From: an uncultured Methanobrevibacter sp.
Lineage (GTDB): Archaea > Methanobacteriota > Methanobacteria > Methanobacteriales > Methanobacteriaceae
Assembly (NCBI GenBank): GCA_900317865.1
Contig: ONIK01000018.1
Location: 1 to 26,364 of the forward strand
Reading direction: 5' to 3'
DNA length: 26,364 bases
The notes under the pieces are model-generated. The model was not told where the DNA came from. It ran no database searches and worked only from the letters and a program-made list of their open reading frames with translations. A program made the position numbers and the translations under genes. Positions 17,101 through 22,998 of the stretch are shown in pieces. The number at the start of each line of letters is the position of its first letter. Position 1 is the stretch's first letter.

Positions 17101-17438
17101 TCACATAAAACAGCCCCTCCAATATTTGCATTACCGTTAATGAAGTTGAGGTTATTTATTGTGATACTTTCACCTTTGACATTAAAAATTCGGGTCATTG
17201 AATTTCCATCTAATGTATGTCCGTTACCGTTAATTACAAAATTGCTTTTATTTATTAAGATACCGGAATCCAAGCTCGTATCTGCTTTTTCATCAAATTT
17301 ATAGTCTTGTGTTATATCAATTGAATTTTCACTATTGGCAATGTCTGTTTGAAGGGATGTAAAGTTTCCTTCAGCAGAAACAGCACTTATTGATATTAAC
17401 AAGACGAAAAATAGTAGAAATATTTTATATTTATTCAA
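14187..17438 (-). CDS. Secreted beta-helix / papain-like cysteine peptidase / Ig-like repeat protein (paralogue A)
   Basis: 1083 residues. The signal peptide is NKYKIFLLFFVLLISISAVSAEG. Residues 60-420 are right-handed beta-helix repeats (NNCTF, GGAV, DGGAL, N-x-x-F types). A C1A papain-like domain at about 446-665 has oxyanion Q462, nucleophile C468 in SCWAFG, H616 in INHIVTLVGWDD and N646 in WIIKNSYG. A beta-sandwich at about 680-850 resembles the lectin-like domain that follows such peptidases. Three Ig-like modules close the protein (DIVKYYKNST, DLVKYYRNDS, DLNITYKDGF). No C-terminal membrane anchor or pseudomurein-binding repeat is seen. Translation starts at TTG (17438-17436) with a GGGGG ribosome-binding site. 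Surface processing, adhesion or wall remodelling is inferred. Confidence 0.88.
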   Translation of the reverse strand: MNKYKIFLLFFVLLISISAVSAEGNFTSLQTDIANSENSIDITQDYKFDEKADTSLDSGILINKSNFVINGNGHTLDGNSMTRIFNVKGESITINNLNFINGNANIGGAVLCDGKNTVINNCTFNKNNATSDGGAVIFRSNGKVLNSLFTDNYSPDCAGIGVYESEVIVTDSTFESKIDLVKGFIHGATASIIIDNCLFKDTISKYAAVINDRYTEVLNSEFINLKAKETGGALILKEINKAIIENCSFINVSSQKNAGAVLIDTPGYEYSDNGTTVIYNTKFLNCSSNFGGAVVLLGGTSTIRNCDFIGNKAQYDGGALYVSDNDLSIYNTIFTNNKLTSSDGNLTHGGAVYADLSNTFIINTDFNDNSKQAIYTYSCNMNVTANFTNNTEGVHAVFLGQYEITYNKNTTDRFIFNDTDYDTYICEEGAELKLTNDTFIITKLPSRFDLNEWGWVSPVKNQGEDNSCWAFGTAGALESALLKTTGIEYDFSENNIQNSLLKYSKYGAATFIEGGNSIIAAVYTINWFGMVPTKDDTYDEYGKIPLFISTPDNIHVQDVVIIPARANLTDNNIIKRALIDYGALSASIKAFGKAPYYNTKTSAQYYNNENDTKINHIVTLVGWDDNYSKNNFLITPPGDGAWIIKNSYGPNSGDGGFDYVSYYDVSFLSVTSVGYIFENDEPYDGNYQYDLGGKIEFYNKGKLNTIKNIYTAEEDTYISAFGSWFEKDKPFTYEIYVNNKLRVSGSGNSSFDGYHTVSLPEYISIDKGDEFSIILNNTQLPMLTESRQNFQKNKSLVYQDNTWKDTYYNKATISLKIYTQKSIPELKTEDIVKYYKNSTQFTADVGDSGKEVIFEVNGNNYTRISDDKGIATMNINLNPGNYTIKTTYAGKKAETKSPSEKIVIQNDIEVLPTLIADDLVKYYRNDSQFYISLVDGEGNPLSGENIIMNINGVFYERATNENGTAKLNINLNPGEYILTAIDPLTSLLISYTITVLPVLTGEDLNITYKDGFKFSATLVDGQGNPLSGVNITFNINGVFYNRTTDENGTARLNINLMPGEYIITSQYGSSMTSNKITIAAKEE

Positions 17439-17452
17439 AATTTTTCCCCCAT
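17435..17452 (-). promoter_or_regulatory. Unusual start site: GGGGG SD, ATG mini-ORF overlapping a TTG start
   Basis: ATG (17452) opens five codons (M-G-E-K-F) ending in TGA 17437-17435. That stop overlaps the TTG start (17438-17436) of the peptidase-adhesin. The paralogue at 20857 has the same layout. Confidence 0.5.
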
Positions 17453-17566
17453 GTTTTGTAATTTTTGATTAAAATTCCAAATACCATAAATTATATGAAA
17501 TAACAATAAAATCATGATATTTTGAACTTATATTAAAATTTATTTAAAGAAATATTTAAAACTGTT

Positions 17567-17584
17567 CATTCTTAAAAAAGAATG
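17567..17584. repeat. Hairpin CATTCTT/AAGAATG between the two paralogues
   Basis: A 7-bp stem with loop AAAA, about 50 nt beyond the stop of the 17636 gene on the minus strand. It could be a second terminator or a processing site. The rest of 17439-17635 is AT-rich and should contain the promoter of the 14187-17438 gene, but no single TATA box stands out. Confidence 0.45.
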
Positions 17585-17606
17585 GAGTATTCGTATCTTT
17601 GAGGTT

Positions 17607-17644
17607 TTAAAAAAATAGAAAATTAGAGGAATTATTCATTCCTC
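17607..17644 (-). terminator. Terminator hairpin containing the stop codon of the 17636 gene
   Basis: GAGGAAT/ATTCCTC (17644-17638 with 17632-17626), with the TGA stop at 17638-17636 and a T-rich run (TTTTCTATTTTTTT on the minus strand) after it. Nearly identical to the terminator at 14177-14195. Confidence 0.75.
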
Positions 17645-20600
17645 TTTGGCAGCGATAGTTATTTTGTTTGAAGTCATGGATGAACCATATTGGCTTGTTA
17701 TAATATATTCTCCTGGCATTAAATTAATGTTTAATCTTGCTATTCCGTTTTTATCGGTTGCACGATTATAGAACACTCCATTAATATTGAATGTTATGTT
17801 AACGCCAGATCTAGGATTTCCTTTACTGTCAACAAGAGTTGCACTGAATTTGGACCCGTCCTTGTAAACCATGTTTAAATCTTCACCGGTCAGTACAGGC
17901 AATACTGTAATAGTATATGACATTTGAAGACCTGTTAATGGATCGATAGCGGTTAATATGTATTCGCCAGGGTTTAAATTAATGTTTAATTTGGCAATTC
18001 CATTTTCATCAGTCACGCGATCATAAAAGACTCCATTAATATTCATTTTAATGGTTTGACCAGCTACAGGATTTCCTTTACCGTCTATTAACTTAATGAA
18101 GAATTGTGATTCATTTCTGTAATATTTGACCAAATCATCACCAATCAATGTAGGCAATACCTTAATATTATTTTCAACGCTTGTTCCGTTGAATGTTGTT
18201 TTGATTTTGTAATTGCCCGGAATTAAGTTAATATTCATTGTAGCTATTCCTTTAGCATCACTGGTTCTTTCATATTTTCCGCCATTAATTTCAAAGGTCA
18301 CAGTTTGATTTGCAACACCAATATTTGCTTTAAATTGTGATTCGTTTTTATAGATTTTCACTAAATCTTCAGTTAATATTGCTGCATCAATAGTATAAAC
18401 TTTCAATGATACGGTTTCATCCTTTGGTCCTAAATCATAAAATCCTCTACCAAAATCAGCAAATGAAGTATTGTTTTCAAAGTGTTGTCTTGAATCTTCT
18501 AGTATAGGAACATATTTTTTTGTCATTACTACTGTAAAGTTATCATTTTCTTCAATAGGGATGTTTTTGTCTAATTTAATGGTGTGATAACCTTTAAATG
18601 GAGCGGTTCCATTTTGTGATAATTTTAATTCATTATTCACATAAATTTTAAAGTTATATTTCTCACCATTTTCAAAGAAGTAAGTTCCAACTGCAGCTAT
18701 TAAATCATCATCTAGGGCAGTATAACTATTTTTATAAGAAACGTTAATTCCTTTGTCTGATTCATAATATTTTATAGTTCCGCCTAAATCGGTTTGATAA
18801 TTTTTATTATATGGTTCATTATTTTCAAAAATGTATCCTGTTGATACATCAGAAGTTGCAAAACCTGTATCATAATATGATATGTAATCATATCCCTGAT
18901 CTCCGTGTTCAGTTCCATAACTGTTCTTTATAATCCATGCACCATCGCCAGGTGGAGTTACCAGGAAATTTTTAGCGGAATATGCATCATCCCATCCTAC
19001 AAGGAAAACTGTATGGTTTGGTCTTCCCGTTTTGAAGAAGTATTGTGCAGAAGTATTTTTATTATAATATGGTGCTTCTAATTCAGAGTGAATCCCAACA
19101 CTTAATCCACAATATTTTAATACGGCTTCTTTTATTGCATTGTTGTCAGTTAAATTTTTACGAGGATTAATGATTACCACATCCTGTATGTGGACATTTT
19201 CAGGGCTGCTGATAAATTGGGATATTTTTCCAATATCATCAAATTCATCATCAAATTCATTAAGCATTCCAAACCAATTTATAGCATAAGTAATTACTTG
19301 TGTATCTCCCCCTCCTTCTTGCATATCCTTGTCTCCAAATTTGGAGTATTTTAACATACTATTTTGAATATTATTTTCTGAAAAATCATATTCAATTCCG
19401 GTATATTTAATCAATGCAGATTCCATTGCTGCAGCAGGACCGAATGACCAGCATGCATTCATTGTATTCTGATTCTTAACTGAACTTACCCAACCCCAGT
19501 CACGTAAGTCAAATTTCTTAGGCAGTTTTGAAAAGATAATTGTGTCGTTTAATAGGTCTAATTGTTTTACTTTTTCAGCAACTATGCTTTTATAGTTGGT
19601 ATCATTTAAACAATTTGTGTTATTAATATAAGTGTTATTTAAATAATACGTTTCAAGGAAAACACCGTGAATAGCTTCGCCATTGTTTTTAAATAGTGAT
19701 CCGGTAATATTCAAATCACTGTCATAACTGTATAGTCCATGTTTGGCATTATCTATAAAATGGCTGTTGTAAGCGGTTAAAATAGATCTGTCGACATATA
19801 TTCCGCCACCATGAACAAGTTCCTTTTCAGCATATGTTAATTTATTATTTTCGATAAGTGTATTTCCAATTATGTATTTACCGTTAGATAAATAAATTGC
19901 TCCACCATCATAAACTGCACGGTTATCCTTAAAAGTACTTTGAAGTATAATTCCATTTCCGCCTAAAATGATTAAAGCTCCACCAAATTCAGATGAACAA
20001 TTTAAAAATTCACAATTTTTGATTAAACTTATTCCAGTATTGTTATATAAAAATCCTGCTGTATCAATAAATACTGCACCTGCATTTTTGCTTGAAGTCA
20101 CGTTTATAAAACTACAATTTTCTATAAATACTTCATCCAATTCTTTTATTGCAATAGCACCAGCACTCATTGTTGCATTTAAGTTTATAAACTGTGAATT
20201 GGTAATATATGTTTTTCTATCATTATATATTGCAGTTGCAGATTTTGAGGTTGAATTGGCAAATATTGAATTATTTATGCTTATTGCAGAAAGATAACCA
20301 TATACCATAGCTTTTTGAAGTGTATTTGTGCTTTCAAAATAAGATCCTTCTATATTAATTATTGTTCCTTCACCGTAGATTGCATTACCTTCCGGAGCAG
20401 CATTATCAATAAATGTGGAGTTATTGATGGTAACTGTCTTTACTGCAGCTAATCCGCCCCCTCTGTTACTAGCATAATCATTTTTAAAAGTAATATTATT
20501 AAAAATTATATTTTTACCGAGAGATAGTATTCCTCCACCATATTCAGCATTTCCATTTATTATAACGAGATCGTTTACTGTCACATTTGTACCGTCAACT

Positions 20601-20857
20601 CTAAAAAGTCTTGATTCATTTTGTCCGTCAATCGTATGTCCATTACCATTAATTACAAAGTTTGTTTTGTTGACATAAACTCCTTTGGTATAATTTCCAT
20701 CATCTGTTTGACTATATGCATAATCTTGTGTTATTTCAAAAGTATCAGTACTTTTATCAATTTCCATTTCTAATTCTGAAAGGCTTCCTTCAGCAGAAAC
20801 TGCACTCATTGATATAAATAACACAAGAAATATTAAAAATATATTATATTTATTCAA
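17636..20857 (-). CDS. Secreted beta-helix / papain-like cysteine peptidase / Ig-like repeat protein (paralogue B)
   Basis: 1073 residues and the same architecture as its neighbour at 14187: signal peptide NKYNIFLIFLVLFISMSAVSAEG, beta-helix repeats to about 420, papain-like domain about 447-665, beta-sandwich, three Ig-like modules. The peptidase looks active: Q463, C469 in ACWSFG, H615 in PNHTVFLVGWDD, N645 in WIIKNSYG. The oxyanion stretch reads KNQNTMNAC where the neighbour has KNQGEDNSC. The beta-helix halves have diverged, while the last Ig-like module and its DNA remain close to the neighbour's (roughly 90% by eye), pointing to tandem duplication with later homogenisation. It also starts at TTG (20857-20855). 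Lying 197 nt upstream of paralogue A on the same strand, it has its own terminator, so the two are likely separate transcripts. Confidence 0.88.
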   Translation of the reverse strand: MNKYNIFLIFLVLFISMSAVSAEGSLSELEMEIDKSTDTFEITQDYAYSQTDDGNYTKGVYVNKTNFVINGNGHTIDGQNESRLFRVDGTNVTVNDLVIINGNAEYGGGILSLGKNIIFNNITFKNDYASNRGGGLAAVKTVTINNSTFIDNAAPEGNAIYGEGTIINIEGSYFESTNTLQKAMVYGYLSAISINNSIFANSTSKSATAIYNDRKTYITNSQFINLNATMSAGAIAIKELDEVFIENCSFINVTSSKNAGAVFIDTAGFLYNNTGISLIKNCEFLNCSSEFGGALIILGGNGIILQSTFKDNRAVYDGGAIYLSNGKYIIGNTLIENNKLTYAEKELVHGGGIYVDRSILTAYNSHFIDNAKHGLYSYDSDLNITGSLFKNNGEAIHGVFLETYYLNNTYINNTNCLNDTNYKSIVAEKVKQLDLLNDTIIFSKLPKKFDLRDWGWVSSVKNQNTMNACWSFGPAAAMESALIKYTGIEYDFSENNIQNSMLKYSKFGDKDMQEGGGDTQVITYAINWFGMLNEFDDEFDDIGKISQFISSPENVHIQDVVIINPRKNLTDNNAIKEAVLKYCGLSVGIHSELEAPYYNKNTSAQYFFKTGRPNHTVFLVGWDDAYSAKNFLVTPPGDGAWIIKNSYGTEHGDQGYDYISYYDTGFATSDVSTGYIFENNEPYNKNYQTDLGGTIKYYESDKGINVSYKNSYTALDDDLIAAVGTYFFENGEKYNFKIYVNNELKLSQNGTAPFKGYHTIKLDKNIPIEENDNFTVVMTKKYVPILEDSRQHFENNTSFADFGRGFYDLGPKDETVSLKVYTIDAAILTEDLVKIYKNESQFKANIGVANQTVTFEINGGKYERTSDAKGIATMNINLIPGNYKIKTTFNGTSVENNIKVLPTLIGDDLVKYYRNESQFFIKLIDGKGNPVAGQTIKMNINGVFYDRVTDENGIAKLNINLNPGEYILTAIDPLTGLQMSYTITVLPVLTGEDLNMVYKDGSKFSATLVDSKGNPRSGVNITFNINGVFYNRATDKNGIARLNINLMPGEYIITSQYGSSMTSNKITIAAKEE

Positions 20858-20871
20858 AAGTTTACCCCCAT
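20854..20871 (-). promoter_or_regulatory. Unusual start site: GGGGG SD, ATG mini-ORF overlapping a TTG start
   Basis: ATG (20871) opens M-G-V-N-F and stops at TGA 20856-20854, overlapping the TTG start at 20857-20855. The layout is the same as at 17435-17452. Confidence 0.5.
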
Positions 20872-20952
20872 TTTTTTACATGTACATATTTTAATTTTCT
20901 TTTTAATATAATTTTTCTATAATAACAGTTAAATAGTCAAATTAAATAAAAT

Positions 20953-20967
20953 AATAAATATAAAAAG
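20953..20967 (+). promoter_or_regulatory. Candidate TATA box for the 21033 gene
   Basis: TAATAAATATAAAAAG about 70 nt upstream of the ATG, in the divergent region between the 20857 and 21033 starts. AT-rich surroundings make it uncertain. A palindrome ACATTTTTAAAATGT (20992-21006) follows. Confidence 0.35.
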
Positions 20968-21032
20968 TTTTACTTTGAATTTGCATGTTTTACATTTTTA
21001 AAATGTGAACATAGTTAATTAGGAGGAAAAAT

Positions 21033-21515
21033 ATGGATTTAGAAAAAATTATTGGAATTATTTTTATGGTATTGGGATTAATTTTTATAATTTTTCCAAT
21101 GTTTAGTGCGGAATCAGTATCATTTATTGTCGGATTGAGTTTATTGTTCTTTGGTTTTGCTTCTATAGCTAATGGACTTTCAGTACGGAATATGTCAACT
21201 CTTTCGAAAATTAATCTGGTAGTAGGTATTATAGCAGTAATATTCGGTATATTATTTATTTTTGCTATTAATGCTTTATCTTTCCTTGTCGGTTTTCAAT
21301 TTTATATAATTGCTTTTATACTGATATTTTGTGGTATTGTTGGTATTATTTCAAATTCAACACTATCAAAAACTACTTCATTATTGATTTTAATCATCGG
21401 TATAATAGCTATTGTACTTGGAGTTTATTCTATTACCGATCCAATTTATGCAGCAATTCTTATTGGATTATGTTTAATTCTTCAGGGATTAAGATTCTAT
21501 CTTGACGCTAAATGA
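21033..21515 (+). CDS. DUF308/HdeD-like integral membrane protein
   Basis: 160 residues, almost entirely six hydrophobic segments in three similar hairpins: KIIGIIFMVLGLIFIIFP then VSFIVGLSLLFFGFASIANGL; INLVVGIIAVIFGILFIF then LSFLVGFQFYIIAFILIFCG; LLILIIGIIAIVLGVYSI then YAAILIGLCLILQGLRFYL. This internal triplication of a G-rich two-helix unit is the DUF308/HdeD pattern. HdeD contributes to acid resistance in enterobacteria, but archaeal members are uncharacterised, so no role is assigned. AGGAGG precedes the ATG by 6 nt and fixes the start. It is monocistronic and divergent from paralogue B. Confidence 0.85.
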   Translation: MDLEKIIGIIFMVLGLIFIIFPMFSAESVSFIVGLSLLFFGFASIANGLSVRNMSTLSKINLVVGIIAVIFGILFIFAINALSFLVGFQFYIIAFILIFCGIVGIISNSTLSKTTSLLILIIGIIAIVLGVYSITDPIYAAILIGLCLILQGLRFYLDAK

Positions 21516-21546
21516 ATTTAAGCAATTAAATGATGTTGACTTAATT

Positions 21547-21582
21547 AATTGAGGGTTTAACTCTCAATTTTACTATTTTTTT
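21547..21582 (+). terminator. Terminator of the 21033 gene
   Basis: Stem AATTGAG/CTCAATT (21547-21553 with 21563-21569) followed by T-rich sequence ending in a run of T at 21576-21582. Confidence 0.7.
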
Positions 21583-21629
21583 AATATAAAAAGAAGTATT
21601 TTTGATTTTTTTAATTGAATATTATTTGA

Positions 21630-21644
21630 GGGTGTGTTCCACCC
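21630..21644. repeat. Hairpin GGGTG/CACCC
   Basis: A 5-bp GC stem with a 5-nt loop, followed on the plus strand by CTATTTTTT. It is possibly a second terminator. Confidence 0.45.
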
Positions 21645-21671
21645 CTATTTTTTAAAAGAAGAGATAATAAT

Positions 21672-21701
21672 AGGTGTTTAGCATTGACCCCATAAACACC
21701 T
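21672..21701. ncRNA. Long-stem hairpin, possible structured RNA
   Basis: A 9-bp perfect stem, AGGTGTTTA/TAAACACCT (21672-21680 with 21693-21701), with a 12-nt loop GCATTGACCCCA. It is more GC-rich than its surroundings and does not belong to a visible gene. It could be part of a small RNA with 21630-21644; expression is unknown. Confidence 0.3.
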
Positions 21702-21860
21702 TTATTGACATATTCGAAATTTTTTTGGCAGAATTTTTTTTGAATCAGAAATCATAGAAAACTAATTCAAAATTCAATTTTGGAGTTTGTATTCGTTTTC
21801 GACTAATAATGTTTGAAAAGCAATGTTTTCACATCACTTATTAATAGATTGTATGTAATA

Positions 21861-21898
21861 GTATATAAATATTTCGTTAATTTTTAGGTATACCTAAA
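21861..21898 (+). promoter_or_regulatory. TATA box plus DtxR-box-like 16-bp palindrome
   Basis: GTATATAAATA (21861-21871) is followed by the perfect palindrome TTTAGGTATACCTAAA (21883-21898). The inferred transcription start (about 25 nt after the TATA centre) falls inside or next to the palindrome. TTAGG...CCTAA half-sites are typical of DtxR/MntR-family metal-dependent repressors. The nearest plus-strand gene is 280 nt downstream. Confidence 0.55.
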
Positions 21899-22030
21899 TT
21901 TTATTATTTTTTTGTTTAATTTATTCTTCTAAAATCTAAAAATTATTGTACAAAAGTTATTATTTTATTTTATTATAAAATAATGTTTAAATATCAGAAC
22001 AATTAGCATCTAATTTTAGCTATTTTAGTA

Positions 22031-22042
22031 AAATATATATGT
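22031..22042 (+). promoter_or_regulatory. Alternative TATA-like site upstream of 22179
   Basis: AAATATATATG about 140 nt before the ATG of the exported protein. It is one of several AT-rich candidates in this region. Confidence 0.25.
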
Positions 22043-22178
22043 ATATGTTCATAAAAATTTTATTATAGGATTAAAGTTCTTATGAACATTATGCATTTTT
22101 GCAAATCCTTTGGAAGTTGTTTAATGCATTTAAATTCTATTTTCCAAAAAATGGAAATGATTTAAAAGAGGAGATAAA

Positions 22179-22763
22179 ATGAATATTAAAAAAATATTGG
22201 CCATAACTATAGTTGTCTTAGCAGTATTCAGTTGTTTAAGCGTTGCAAGTGCTGGTTGGTTTGACTTTTTAACTGGAGAACAATTTTTGCAAGGTGATGA
22301 TGCACAAGTAAAAATACCAAGTAATTACACCATTGATGAAAAAAAGGTATTTGCATCATGTAATGGTATAAATATAACATTTACACCACAAAAAAGTACA
22401 GATAATAAATTTGAAACCGAATTCTTTAATGCTATTAAAGAAAATGGTAAGGAAGCAGGATATGAAAATGTAACAAACAGAACGGTAAATGGATATACAA
22501 TACATGATTTTGCTGGTCATCCAAGTAAACTCAAAAATATGACAGTTACAACACAAGTTCCTGGAAGTGACTATGCATGGATTGAATATCCTCCTGAACT
22601 TGCTGCACCTTTCGATCATCCTGTTGACCACTTTAGATCAGTAACATTCATTAAAGATGGAAAAGAACACGTATTACTTATTTCCACAAATAATGCCACT
22701 ACTAATTTATACACTCCAGAAATCGAAGGTATTATAAACAGTATTGGACCATTGAAAAAATAA
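22179..22763 (+). CDS. Small exported protein of unknown function
   Basis: 194 residues. The signal peptide MNIKKILAITIVVLAVFSCLSVASA has a clean predicted cleavage before GWFDFLTG. The mature part has no membrane anchor and reads as a small alpha/beta domain: VKIPSNYTIDEKKVFASCNGINITFTP, an FFNAIKENGKEAGYENV helix, TVNGYTIHDFAGH, a VTFIKDGKEHVLLIST strand pair and a final helix IEGIINSIG. This layout is like small exported proteins found as paralogues in Methanobrevibacter genomes, but I cannot name a family. The SD GAGGAG lies 6 nt before the ATG. It is monocistronic, and an IS-end relic follows 14 nt after the stop. Confidence 0.85.
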   Translation: MNIKKILAITIVVLAVFSCLSVASAGWFDFLTGEQFLQGDDAQVKIPSNYTIDEKKVFASCNGINITFTPQKSTDNKFETEFFNAIKENGKEAGYENVTNRTVNGYTIHDFAGHPSKLKNMTVTTQVPGSDYAWIEYPPELAAPFDHPVDHFRSVTFIKDGKEHVLLISTNNATTNLYTPEIEGIINSIGPLKK

Positions 22764-22776
22764 TTAATTTTTCTTA

Positions 22777-22874
22777 GAGTCTGTAAAATAATTCAATTTT
22801 TTGATGGGATTGTTTTAATGGGTTTTAATCTTAGTGGAGTTTTAGGTGTTATTTTACACTAAAATTTCACTTCG
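22777..22874 (+). mobile_element. Solo insertion-sequence end
   Basis: GAGTCTGTAAAAT (22777-22789) and AAATTTCACTTCG (22862-22874) recur in the order seen upstream of the decayed transposase (5505-5444, minus strand), but 72 nt apart instead of 36. No transposase sequence follows, so it is a relic or an independent conserved element. Confidence 0.45.
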
Positions 22875-22959
22875 TTACTTTTTTTAGAATATTTTGTTGA
22901 GATTTTGCTTAATTGTTGCTTGTTTATTGGAAAATCTTATTGTAAAACTAATTTTTATA

Positions 22960-22998
22960 AAGAAAGAAAAAAAGTAGTTGAGAATTATAATCCTCAAC
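22960..22998 (-). terminator. Terminator hairpin containing the stop codon of the 22994 gene
   Basis: On the minus strand GTTGAG/CTCAAC (22998-22993 with 22982-22977) is followed by a T-rich run (CTTTTTTTCTTTCTTT). The TGA stop (22996-22994) lies within the first stem arm. Confidence 0.75.

Larger units (their letters stand above)
21516..22178. other. 663-nt noncoding stretch with hairpins and a palindrome
   Basis: It contains the 21033 terminator, two further hairpins (21630-21644, 21672-21701), a TATA-like sequence (21861-21871) next to a 16-bp palindrome (21883-21898) and, at the end, the leader of the 22179 gene. No protein gene is credible. A short minus-strand open stretch around 21610-21725 has no start, length or recognisable family. 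Confidence 0.6.

Noticed and set aside
21610..21725. Short open minus-strand stretch (…NKGVYGVNAKHLL…)
   Set aside because: It has no start codon with an SD, is about 40 codons long, matches no family I recognise, and is explained partly by the hairpin arms.
22082..22165. 27-codon leader ORF (MNIMHFCKSF...) upstream of the exported protein
   Set aside because: It has no SD and no evidence of conservation; ATG-started short frames are common in such sequence.
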